Source: CAJQQY01 sp964564545 (GTDB lineage Bacteria; Bacteroidota; Bacteroidia; Chitinophagales; Saprospiraceae). Taken from it: a DNA stretch of 64,000 nt. Below, in pieces: positions 43,057 to 50,520 of this stretch (positions are counted from its first letter, which is position 1; each line of letters opens with the position of its first letter). The notes beneath the pieces are model-generated. The model was not told the origin of the DNA and searched no databases. It was given only the letters and a program-made list of their open reading frames with translations. Location of the stretch: positions 10,328 to 74,327 of the forward strand of contig CAZMBP010000036.1 of the NCBI GenBank assembly GCA_964564545.1, given 5' to 3'. The translations under genes and the position numbers were made by a program.

Positions 43057-45006
43057 ATGAGCAAAGTAACAAAAACCCGAATTTTAATTATTGAGGACAA
43101 TCCAGGTGATGTCGACTTGATAAAAGAATACTTAAAAGAAGCATCCATCAAAGATGAAATTATTCATGCATCTTCCTTTTTCGATGGAATGGATGCTATT
43201 AATTCCAACGATGTATCTATTGTCCTTCTTGATCTTTCCCTTCCTGATTCTTCAGGATTTAAAACATTATCTAATTTTCTGGAAAAACAATCTCAGGTTC
43301 CTGTTATAGTTTTGACTGGTACTAACAATGAAATTGTTGGAAACCAATCTATTAAAGCAGGTGCTCAGGATTATTTGGTCAAAGGACAATTTGATGGAAA
43401 ACAATTAGGACGGTCGATTAGATATGCAATTCAACGATTCAAAGCTCAACAAAAGCTAGAAGAAGCTGCTAAAAAACTTTATATCAGCGAAAGTAGATAT
43501 TTGGAAGCTCAAAGTATGGCAAATTTTGGGAATTGGTCGATGGATATCGTTACCAATGAAATGAAATGGAGCGATGAAGTTTATCGCATCTTTAACTTCC
43601 AGCCTAATAGCATCTCTCCGACTTACTCTGATTATATGAATTATGTTCACCTCGAGGACAAAGATCAGGTGGAAGAATTCTTTGTAAAAGCAGGAAAAGA
43701 TGGAAAAACTCACAAATTAGAGCATAGAATCTTAGTGGATGGTAAAACCATTAAATATGTTATCATTCAGGCGAAGGTCAATTTTGACCAATTAACCAAT
43801 AAGTTTTGGTTACTCGGGGGAATTCAAGATATCACAGAACGAAAAATTTCTGAGCAATTAATTATTGAAAAGAATATCAATCAAAAGGTTTCTAAGATCA
43901 AAGATGAAGCATTAGCTGACTTGAGTTTTCATATTCGTACACCACTTTCTTCAATTGTAAATCTGCTATTTTTATTAGAAAATACTGGAACGTCAAAGTC
44001 TCAATCAGAATATGTTGATGGATTAAAAACTTCTGTTGATGATCTCTCAATTATGGTGAATAATTTATTGAACTTCTCTGTTTTAGTTTCTGAAAAAATC
44101 ACTCTTGAGGAAGAAGAACTACAAATTGTTGACTTTCTTAAAAGCACAAAAAGAATTGTTAATCTCAAAGGAGATAAAACCAATCAAACAATTGAATTTG
44201 AATTGGATGATAATCTCCCTGAAAAAATCATTAGCGATCAAAAGAAACTCACTCAACTTTTATACAATTTGATTGATTTCTCAAGTAATAGAACAGTTGC
44301 TAATGGAAATATTCACCTTCAAGCAATTCCAAAAGATGTTACAGAATCAGAAATGAAACTCTGTATTAAAGTTTCTGATGATGGAGAAACCATTTCAAAT
44401 GCTAGAATCAAAGAATTGCTAAGTACTGATCAGCTTATCGAAAATTACTCCGATGAGATGGATGATTCTAAAAAAGATGATTTAGGGATGGCGATTGTTG
44501 CCAAATTGGTAGAAATCATGAGAGGTGAAATCTCAATCGAAAGTAAAGAAGGAAAAGGCACCCAATTTATCATAGAATTACCAATCAAGATTGTTAAACC
44601 AATTAGTCATACTCCTGGTGATGTGCCTGATTCGCCACTTAATATTTTATTAGTGGAAGATCACTTCTTAAATCAAATTGCAACCAAAAAGATTCTTACA
44701 ACTTGGACTGATCAAATTTCCGTAGATATCGCTGAAAATGGTTTGATTGCTGTTGAAAAATTCCGAGAACATGGATACGATTTAGTATTGATGGATATGC
44801 AGATGCCTGTGATGAATGGGTTGGATTCTTCCAAAAAAATTAGAGAAAATAGTAATGTTCCAATCATTGCATTGACTGCAAATGCTTCGAAACAAGAGGC
44901 TGATAAATGCTATGCAATTGGAATCAATGCTTATATGACTAAACCTTTCAAACCTCATGATTTATATGCAAAAATCATGAATTTAATGGTGACAGTTGAT
45001 TCATAA
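43057..45006 (+). CDS. hybrid protein: receiver-PAS-histidine kinase-receiver, ATP site degraded
   Basis: A 649-residue cytoplasmic signalling protein. REC1 is at residues 6-125 (LIIEDNPGDVDLIKEYL; Asp in VLLDLSLPDSSG). A coiled coil leads to a PAS/PAC domain (about 140-255, ending GGIQDITERK). HisKA follows with LSFHIRTPLSSIVNLLF (His present). The HATPase-like region is degraded: the N box reads NLIDFSSNRT instead of NxxxNAxKF, the G1 box VSDDGETIS instead of DxGxG, and the G2 box DDLGMAIV. REC2 (about 527-645, LVLMDMQMPVMNG) is intact. It may therefore be a pseudokinase scaffold or phosphatase. ATG 43057 is preferred because an in-frame GTG at 42961 lies ahead of a terminator. Confidence 0.88.
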   Translation: MSKVTKTRILIIEDNPGDVDLIKEYLKEASIKDEIIHASSFFDGMDAINSNDVSIVLLDLSLPDSSGFKTLSNFLEKQSQVPVIVLTGTNNEIVGNQSIKAGAQDYLVKGQFDGKQLGRSIRYAIQRFKAQQKLEEAAKKLYISESRYLEAQSMANFGNWSMDIVTNEMKWSDEVYRIFNFQPNSISPTYSDYMNYVHLEDKDQVEEFFVKAGKDGKTHKLEHRILVDGKTIKYVIIQAKVNFDQLTNKFWLLGGIQDITERKISEQLIIEKNINQKVSKIKDEALADLSFHIRTPLSSIVNLLFLLENTGTSKSQSEYVDGLKTSVDDLSIMVNNLLNFSVLVSEKITLEEEELQIVDFLKSTKRIVNLKGDKTNQTIEFELDDNLPEKIISDQKKLTQLLYNLIDFSSNRTVANGNIHLQAIPKDVTESEMKLCIKVSDDGETISNARIKELLSTDQLIENYSDEMDDSKKDDLGMAIVAKLVEIMRGEISIESKEGKGTQFIIELPIKIVKPISHTPGDVPDSPLNILLVEDHFLNQIATKKILTTWTDQISVDIAENGLIAVEKFREHGYDLVLMDMQMPVMNGLDSSKKIRENSNVPIIALTANASKQEADKCYAIGINAYMTKPFKPHDLYAKIMNLMVTVDS

Positions 45007-45023
45007 AATATACTAAAAATTCA

Positions 45024-45064
45024 TAAAAAAAGGGTGTAATGATTGATCATTACACCCTTTTTTT
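45024..45064. terminator. bidirectional terminator
   Basis: AAAAAAAGGGTGTAATGA pairs with TCATTACACCCTTTTTTT around TTGA, with A and T tracts on both sides. It serves the hybrid kinase (+) and the small peptide gene converging on it from the right (-). Confidence 0.9.
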
Positions 45065-45090
45065 ATGTGATATATTCAAAAGGAAATGAG

Positions 45091-45216
45091 TTATGCCACT
45101 CCAAGACCTACTACTCCTAATCGACCATTAAACTTCACTTTATTTGTTTTTTTAACCATTTTAATTTTGAGCTTTTTGTGGAAATCTTTGAGAGATGCCT
45201 TTTTCTTATTTTCCAT
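45091..45216 (-). CDS. very small basic peptide (41 aa), possible peptide precursor
   Basis: ATG 45216 to TAA 45091 encodes MENKKKASLKDFHKKLKIKM, VKKTNKVKFNGRLGVVGLGVA (last 20: KKTNKVKFNGRLGVVGLGVA). I do not recognise it. The first 30 residues are strongly basic and amphipathic; the last ten are Gly/Val/Leu. The bidirectional terminator placed 27 bases downstream on its strand supports a real transcript. It lies downstream of, and in the same direction as, the 508-residue helical-repeat gene. It could be a signalling peptide, a modified-peptide precursor or a toxin; nothing decides between these. Confidence 0.5.
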   Translation of the reverse strand: MENKKKASLKDFHKKLKIKMVKKTNKVKFNGRLGVVGLGVA

Positions 45217-45339
45217 TTTGAAGGATTTTTAGTTCTCTATTTTGTGAAATAGAAAAGGTTAGGTAAACTGTTTTGACGGCTAAAACTATGTATTAATTTT
45301 TTAAAATCGAAAAAATAAAGAATTAAATTTTCAACATTC

Positions 45340-46866
45340 CTATTTTTTATGAAATTTAGCTTCCAACATGTCCATGACTATTTCCCATAAATCCTCGTAG
45401 GGAACAATCTCGATTTCAGCTGATTGTCTAGCAATTTCGAGGGGTACAGATTCTAACTTTGCTCGCAATACTTTTGATTTTCGTTCAACTGCAATTCGAT
45501 GAAAATCGCATTTTGGAAGCAGGAGAAGCATTTTTATAAAACAATTAGAACGGAAGGTATCATCTTTTTTTAAGTGGCGATAACAGTATGCGTTGAGAGC
45601 TTCCACTTTATCTATGATTCTATCGTATTTCTTTTGTTGAAGGAAAAATAGAACTTGAATGATTAGGATAGGAATATTGTAACCACGCTTATCTTTTGAA
45701 TAAATTGGAACTTCGTTTAGGAATTTATTGATTCGAAATTTTTTCCCAGTTTCAAGTTGATTTTGATTTGGAGTAATATTCCCATTTTCAATAAAAAAAT
45801 TTAGGTATGCTTCATATACTTTCCATGTTTCAATGGTTTGATTGTACGCGGATTGAAACCCATAATTGGTGCTAATTTTCGAAAAAATATTGAAAGCTTT
45901 TTGATATTTTTTCATATGAAAACACATCCTCATATATTTTTCATTAGTACTCAACCAACTAATTTTACCTTCTGGTACTAACTTTAAAGCATTTAAAATT
46001 TCAATTTCAGCTTCCTCATAATATTTTATTTGAATTAAGCAATTTATTTTTTTTGAAATGAATACATATAAACTAATTGGTCTCAGCTTCTCTCTTTTCT
46101 CAAACTTTTCTAATGCTTCGTTACTATTATTTAATACATTTTTATAATCATGTGTCATTTCATACCTGTATGAAAAAACTAAATAGGCATACATTAAAAA
46201 ACGATTTGAATCTACCTTTTTTAAATATTTCTTAAGCTGATTAGAATAATCCTTAGCTTCCTGTATTATTTCATTTGAAACAGTTGAATTATTATTGAAA
46301 TGAATTGCAAGTTTAGTATGGAATTGTTCGGCTATAGTTTCGGCATTGAAAATCTCAAGATATTCATTTGTCAACGAACTATATTCATAAAATTTCTTTT
46401 TGTTGTTCTCCATCATTCCATAATGCCGACTCAATTTTTTTAAAAGATTAATTGTATTTTCAGTAAACTCAAATTTAATGGATTGACGTAAGGTTTTTTC
46501 TGCTAGTTCAATAGCCGTTTTTCGAGCTCCTCTTCCAAGCAGTATATCTATCGCTGCTACTGATTTTTTAGTTATATAATATGCTCTTTGAGTGTCGTTA
46601 TAATTTGGTTTATTTACATCAATAAAAAAAACAGTATTTATTAATCTATTTTGAAGTCTATATTTCAATTTTTTATACGAATTAACTACAGCTTTTTCTT
46701 TATATAAGTCTTCCATAGCTTCCTTATCAGATCCATATTTCCCTTCCGCAATTCCATTATATAATTGCCTCATCTTTCCTGAATAACTATTGGAATTCCC
46801 CATTACTTCGATGTTTGCTATTTTCTGTTTGTTAACAAACTGTATTAACTCTTTCAAATTATCCAT
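45340..46866 (-). CDS. helical-repeat (TPR-like) protein of unknown function
   Basis: A 508-residue, probably cytoplasmic protein without signal peptide or TM. It is almost entirely alpha-helical, with helix-turn-helix units such as KFFEYSSLTNEYLEIFNAE-type sequence, ALEKFEKREKLRPISLYVFI, YYEEAEIEILNALKLVPEG and YDRIIDKVEALNAYCYRHLK spaced like TPR motifs. N-terminal residues 25-100 (LYNGIAEGKYGSDKEAMEDL, LKYRLQNRLINTVFF) look like a separate conserved domain. I recall similar long proteins in Saprospirales genomes but no named domain. Small peptide genes lie on both sides, which recalls TPR sensor-peptide pairs of Gram-positives; that link is speculative. Confidence 0.75.
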   Translation of the reverse strand: MDNLKELIQFVNKQKIANIEVMGNSNSYSGKMRQLYNGIAEGKYGSDKEAMEDLYKEKAVVNSYKKLKYRLQNRLINTVFFIDVNKPNYNDTQRAYYITKKSVAAIDILLGRGARKTAIELAEKTLRQSIKFEFTENTINLLKKLSRHYGMMENNKKKFYEYSSLTNEYLEIFNAETIAEQFHTKLAIHFNNNSTVSNEIIQEAKDYSNQLKKYLKKVDSNRFLMYAYLVFSYRYEMTHDYKNVLNNSNEALEKFEKREKLRPISLYVFISKKINCLIQIKYYEEAEIEILNALKLVPEGKISWLSTNEKYMRMCFHMKKYQKAFNIFSKISTNYGFQSAYNQTIETWKVYEAYLNFFIENGNITPNQNQLETGKKFRINKFLNEVPIYSKDKRGYNIPILIIQVLFFLQQKKYDRIIDKVEALNAYCYRHLKKDDTFRSNCFIKMLLLLPKCDFHRIAVERKSKVLRAKLESVPLEIARQSAEIEIVPYEDLWEIVMDMLEAKFHKK

Positions 46867-47028
46867 AATATTCTTTCAAAATTCACTAATTAGTCCAATT
46901 TAAATGATATTTTTAAAACTATAAATACATGAATATCAACCATTTACAAAAATAATATCATTTTTTTCCACTAAAAACATAGTACAAATCTAGTGACTTA
47001 TGTTAAAAAACTAAACCTTTTTATAAAA

Positions 47029-47200
47029 TATATTTGTATATGTAATTCGAAGAGAAGATTATCTTTTCTTCAATATTGTAAAATATAATTATCCTTTTAG
47101 GATGATTTTAAAGATAGTTAATTTAGGTTTTTTAATTCAAAAAGGCATTTCCTTCGCACCAATCCTACCTTAAATATGTGCACGGAAATGTCTTTTTTTT
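47029..47200 (+). ncRNA. candidate small RNA or leader with terminator
   Basis: TATATTTG at 47029-47036 fits the -7 box, and a terminator follows: GGCATTTCC (47144-47152) with GGAAATGTC (47184-47192), an inner GCAC/GTGC pair and eight T. The predicted RNA is about 155 nt with no convincing frame. The -33 element is poor. It lies in the 1-kb region 46867-47900, which otherwise contains only the 48-residue peptide gene. Function unknown. Confidence 0.35.
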
Positions 47201-47508
47201 ATTCTTATCAATTCAACTTTTTAATTGACATATTTTAAACTCCTACTTCATTTTTTGTCTCTTTCCTGAATTCCTTTTTTATCTGTTTATCAATTTAACA
47301 AAGATGGAATCATTGTTGATTATATTAAATTTAGCAACAAGGCTTTCCCCCCTTTCTACCCCCGTTCCCCCTTATAAAAATTTAATTATTCCATCGTCAA
47401 GATTTCTAGCAGATTTAAAACTGCTACATGAAGCCTAGATTATGATCCCTATAAAGTAATTTTTTAAATATGCTCTTCTTCCATAGTAGAGCACTAAATC
47501 TATTTAAC

Positions 47509-47655
47509 ATGAAGCAATCAAAAAAAACTTTGAAGTATTTTGCTAAATCTTCCAAAATTCAAAAACTACAAGGATTTGTAAAAATTAAAATTAAGGGTGG
47601 AACAATCGTAGATGATCTTGATACTATGATTGTTGATGATTTGGATACTATGTAA
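47509..47655 (+). CDS. small peptide (48 aa) with basic leader and repeated acidic C-terminus, possible RiPP precursor
   Basis: From ATG 47509 the product is a 30-residue Lys-rich segment (MKQSKKTLKYFAKSSKIQKL, then QGFVKIKIKGG) followed by TIVDDLDTMIVDDLDTM, in which IVDDLDTM occurs twice. A Gly-Gly junction between a leader and a repeated Thr/Asp-rich core is the layout of ribosomally made modified peptides, including ester-linked graspetides whose cores combine Thr with Asp/Glu. No modification enzyme (ATP-grasp, LanB/M, radical SAM) or peptidase-transporter is in the window. A terminator follows at 47801. An in-frame ATG at 47470 would add 13 residues. It may equally be an unrelated orphan protein. 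Confidence 0.5.
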   Translation: MKQSKKTLKYFAKSSKIQKLQGFVKIKIKGGTIVDDLDTMIVDDLDTM

Positions 47656-47800
47656 TCTAATTAAATCCATCCTCTCCCACTTAGCCTAAGCACACTTACA
47701 AAACAATTTCCTTATTTTTTATTTGTCCTCTTTAACTCCCGGATGATTAACCTCATCTCAGGTTAAGACTGTAGTACAACAATCATAGATTATTCAACTA

Positions 47801-47838
47801 AAAGTGATAGGAGATGCTAATTCTTCCTATCACTTTTT
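47801..47838 (+). terminator. terminator after the 48-residue peptide gene
   Basis: AAAAGTGATAGGA (47800-47812) pairs with TCCTATCACTTTTTT (47825-47839). A weaker hairpin, TTAACCT-CATCTC-AGGTTAA, lies at 47747-47766 in the 3' UTR. Confidence 0.8.
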
Positions 47839-47900
47839 TGTTTTCATTTCGTAAGTTTTTCCTACCTTTTCATTTATTTTCCAATCTAATAATTAAATAA

Positions 47901-49607
47901 ATGAAAAACCTCCAATTCTTTTTTATTCTATTTTCCATAATTATATACACTTCAGGTTGTAGTGAAAAAGAATCTGCTTCCATGATTCTAATCAATGGAA
48001 AGATTGCCACAATGGACAAAAATAATCCTACAGCTGAAGCGATTGCCTTTCAAGATGATCGCATTCTTTTAGTTGGTTCTACCGCTGAAATTGAAGCACT
48101 CAAAAATGAACAAACTAAAGTTATTGATTTGAAAGGGAATTTTGCCATGCCTGGTTTTATTGAAGGTCATGGACACTTTTCTGGACTAGGAAAAAGTCTG
48201 ATTAATTTGAATTTTTTAAAATCAAAAAACTGGCAAGAAATTGTTGACATGGTCGCAGAAGCTGCCAAAACAGCTAAACCAGGTGAATGGATTGAAGGAC
48301 GTGGATGGCATCAAGAAAAGTGGAATGAGATTGTCGAACGCAATGTTCATGGATATCCCTATCACGATGAACTAAGTGCTGTTTCACCTGACAATCCTGT
48401 GTTACTTCGACATGCAAGTGGACATGGTGTTTTTGCCAATAAAAAAGCAATGGAGCTTGGAGGAATTACCGCTGAAACTCTTAGTCCCGTTGGAGGAGAA
48501 ATCGTTAGAGATGGTAGCGGAGAGGCTATTGGAATGTTTGAAGAGCGAGCAATGAATTTGGTCTATGCAGCTTTCCAAGAATATGAAAAAACACTCTCTC
48601 AAGAAGATTTAGAAAAACGATGGTACAAGGCAATTGAATTAGCGCAAGAGGAATGTTTGAAAAAAGGTATTACAAGTTTTCAAGATGCTGGATCCAAATA
48701 TTTTGAGATAGAACGATACACTAAACTAGCAGAAGAAGGGAAATTTGATTTGCGACTTTGGGTTATGTTACGGCACTCTTACGAAGAGATGAATAATAAT
48801 TTAGAACAGTTTCCAATCATTGATGCTGGTAATCATTTTTTTACTTGTCGATCTATCAAAACTGAAGTGGATGGTGCACTTGGAAGCTATGGAGCCTGGT
48901 TGTTGAAATCCTATAATGACAAACAACACTTTGTTGGCCAAAATACTACAACTATTGAAGAAGTAACTAATATTGCTAGACTCGCTGCGGAAAATGATTT
49001 GCAACTTTGCGTACATGCGATTGGTGATCGAGCCAATCGAGAAGTGATTAATATTTTTGAAAAAAACATCAAAGCTAATCCTGAGAAGGATTGGCGATGG
49101 AGAATTGAACATGCTCAACATCTGCACCCTGATGATATTCCAAGATTTAAGGAGTGGGGAATCATTGCATCTATGCAAGGCATACATTGTACCTCTGATG
49201 CTCCATTTGTAGTAGATCGTTTGGGTGAAAAAAGAGCTCGAGAAGGAGCTTATCCTTGGCGATCTTTATTGGATGCAGGTGTACTCATTGCCAACGGAAC
49301 AGATGCTCCTGTCGAAGATGTCGATCCAATCGAGAGCTTCTATGCCTCGGTGACTAGAAAGCGAGCGGATACTGGTTTAGAGTTTTTTACTGAGCAAAAA
49401 ATGACTCGAGAAGAAGCTTTGTATTCTTATACTTTGGGCAATGCTTATGCTGGGTTTGAGGAAAATGATAAAGGATCTTTGGAAGCTGGAAAATTAGCAG
49501 ATGTAACTGTTTTGACAAAGGATTTAAGAGATTGTGAAGATGGAGAAATTTTAAATACTGAAGTAGTTTATACTATTATTGGTGGAGAGGTAAAGTTTAA
49601 AAAATAA
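47901..49607 (+). CDS. amidohydrolase-family lipoprotein (YtcJ-like)
   Basis: A 568-residue metal-dependent hydrolase of the amidohydrolase-3 (YtcJ/exoenzyme-regulatory) type. Residues 1-20 are a lipoprotein signal with lipobox TSGC, so it is anchored to a membrane facing the periplasm or outside. Motifs are GHGHFSGLG (metal HxH), TEVDGALGSYGAWL, CVHAIGDRANREV, IEHAQHLHPDDIPRF and the catalytic-Asp segment ANGTDAPVEDVDP. The substrate is unknown; relatives act on amides or formyl groups of small molecules. It starts at ATG 47901 with no near partner. Confidence 0.88.
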   Translation: MKNLQFFFILFSIIIYTSGCSEKESASMILINGKIATMDKNNPTAEAIAFQDDRILLVGSTAEIEALKNEQTKVIDLKGNFAMPGFIEGHGHFSGLGKSLINLNFLKSKNWQEIVDMVAEAAKTAKPGEWIEGRGWHQEKWNEIVERNVHGYPYHDELSAVSPDNPVLLRHASGHGVFANKKAMELGGITAETLSPVGGEIVRDGSGEAIGMFEERAMNLVYAAFQEYEKTLSQEDLEKRWYKAIELAQEECLKKGITSFQDAGSKYFEIERYTKLAEEGKFDLRLWVMLRHSYEEMNNNLEQFPIIDAGNHFFTCRSIKTEVDGALGSYGAWLLKSYNDKQHFVGQNTTTIEEVTNIARLAAENDLQLCVHAIGDRANREVINIFEKNIKANPEKDWRWRIEHAQHLHPDDIPRFKEWGIIASMQGIHCTSDAPFVVDRLGEKRAREGAYPWRSLLDAGVLIANGTDAPVEDVDPIESFYASVTRKRADTGLEFFTEQKMTREEALYSYTLGNAYAGFEENDKGSLEAGKLADVTVLTKDLRDCEDGEILNTEVVYTIIGGEVKFKK

Positions 49608-49620
49608 TTATTTTATAAAT

Positions 49621-49655
49621 TAGGCATCGGATTCCTTAATGGAATCCGATACCTA
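49621..49655. terminator. hairpin between convergent genes
   Basis: TAGGCATCGGATTCC (49621-49635) pairs with GGAATCCGATACCTA (49641-49655) with one mismatch. The T runs are poor on both sides, so its efficiency as a terminator is uncertain. Confidence 0.5.
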
Positions 49656-49697
49656 AATAATGATATAAAAATTTAAAATCTAAATTTTCTTACCCAT

Positions 49698-50393
49698 TTA
49701 CTTCCAACTCATCCGCATCCCCATAGCTAATCCTGTACTCCATAAATGTTCTTTAACTGAACCATCAACAATTTTATTAAGGTGATAGCGGAAGTTGGGT
49801 TGGACAACCATTTCCCATTTTTCATTGAAAGCATAACTGACTCCGAAGGAGATTTTTGTTGCAAACTGAAAATCATTTATTATACTTTCTTGTTCATTTC
49901 TAGTTGTGCGAGTTTCACCATCCAATTTGTGTTTGGTGATAGATTGTAAGTAATACATGGGTACTATTCCAAATTCTACGAATGGTTTTATTTTTTTGTC
50001 AGAAAAATCATACTGAAGCGAAAATGGAACTTCAAGAAAATGATAATTATAAATAAATTGAGATTTTTTATCATCCAAAGGATCCATAGAAATTCCTCCT
50101 GTAGCAAGCCCATCTGCAAACATTAATGTACTCCTTTTAGTTTGGTAACCTAAGCTTGCAAAACCAACACCGATTTTCAACCATAATTTTGGTTTTAATT
50201 TTTGAAAATAATTAATACCAAAATGAGTATTTAATTTCCCTTTTTCAGAAGAACGAAACGATTGAACTAAACCTGAATTAGTGAAAAGTCGATAAGAATA
50301 ATCAAGGCTTCCTAATAATTCAACTTTGGCATTGGATTGTGCCAACAAGAATGATGGGAAACAAAAGCAAAGTAATAGCAATAAGTTTTTCAT
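49698..50393 (-). CDS. outer-membrane beta-barrel protein
   Basis: A 231-residue protein with a clean signal peptide (MKNLLLLLCFCFPSFLLA, then Gln) and alternating aromatic/polar strands, for example HFGINYFQKLKPKLWLKIGV, YNYHFLEVPFSLQYDFSDKK and PFVEFGIVPMYYL. The mid-protein YHFLEVPFSLQY matches PorT-type barrel proteins (outer-membrane beta-barrel domain family). It is small, likely eight strands. Function beyond membrane location is not evident. Confidence 0.85.
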   Translation of the reverse strand: MKNLLLLLCFCFPSFLLAQSNAKVELLGSLDYSYRLFTNSGLVQSFRSSEKGKLNTHFGINYFQKLKPKLWLKIGVGFASLGYQTKRSTLMFADGLATGGISMDPLDDKKSQFIYNYHFLEVPFSLQYDFSDKKIKPFVEFGIVPMYYLQSITKHKLDGETRTTRNEQESIINDFQFATKISFGVSYAFNEKWEMVVQPNFRYHLNKIVDGSVKEHLWSTGLAMGMRMSWK

Positions 50394-50460
50394 ATTTTAT
50401 TTTTTCTTAAAAATAGAAATTAAATGGGATTACACATTGATTTCTTTTTCTAAAAAAATA

Positions 50461-50500
50461 AAAAAGCCATCTCCAAAATGAATTGGAAATGGCTTTGAAA
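50461..50500 (-). terminator. terminator after the SdrD_B-repeat gene, identical to one at 57564
   Basis: AAAGCCATcTCCAA (50463-50476) pairs with TTGGAaATGGCTTT (50483-50496), followed by T on the minus strand. The whole 40 bases recur without a change at 57564-57603. Confidence 0.85.
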
Positions 50501-50520
50501 AGTATTTCAATTATTTATCT

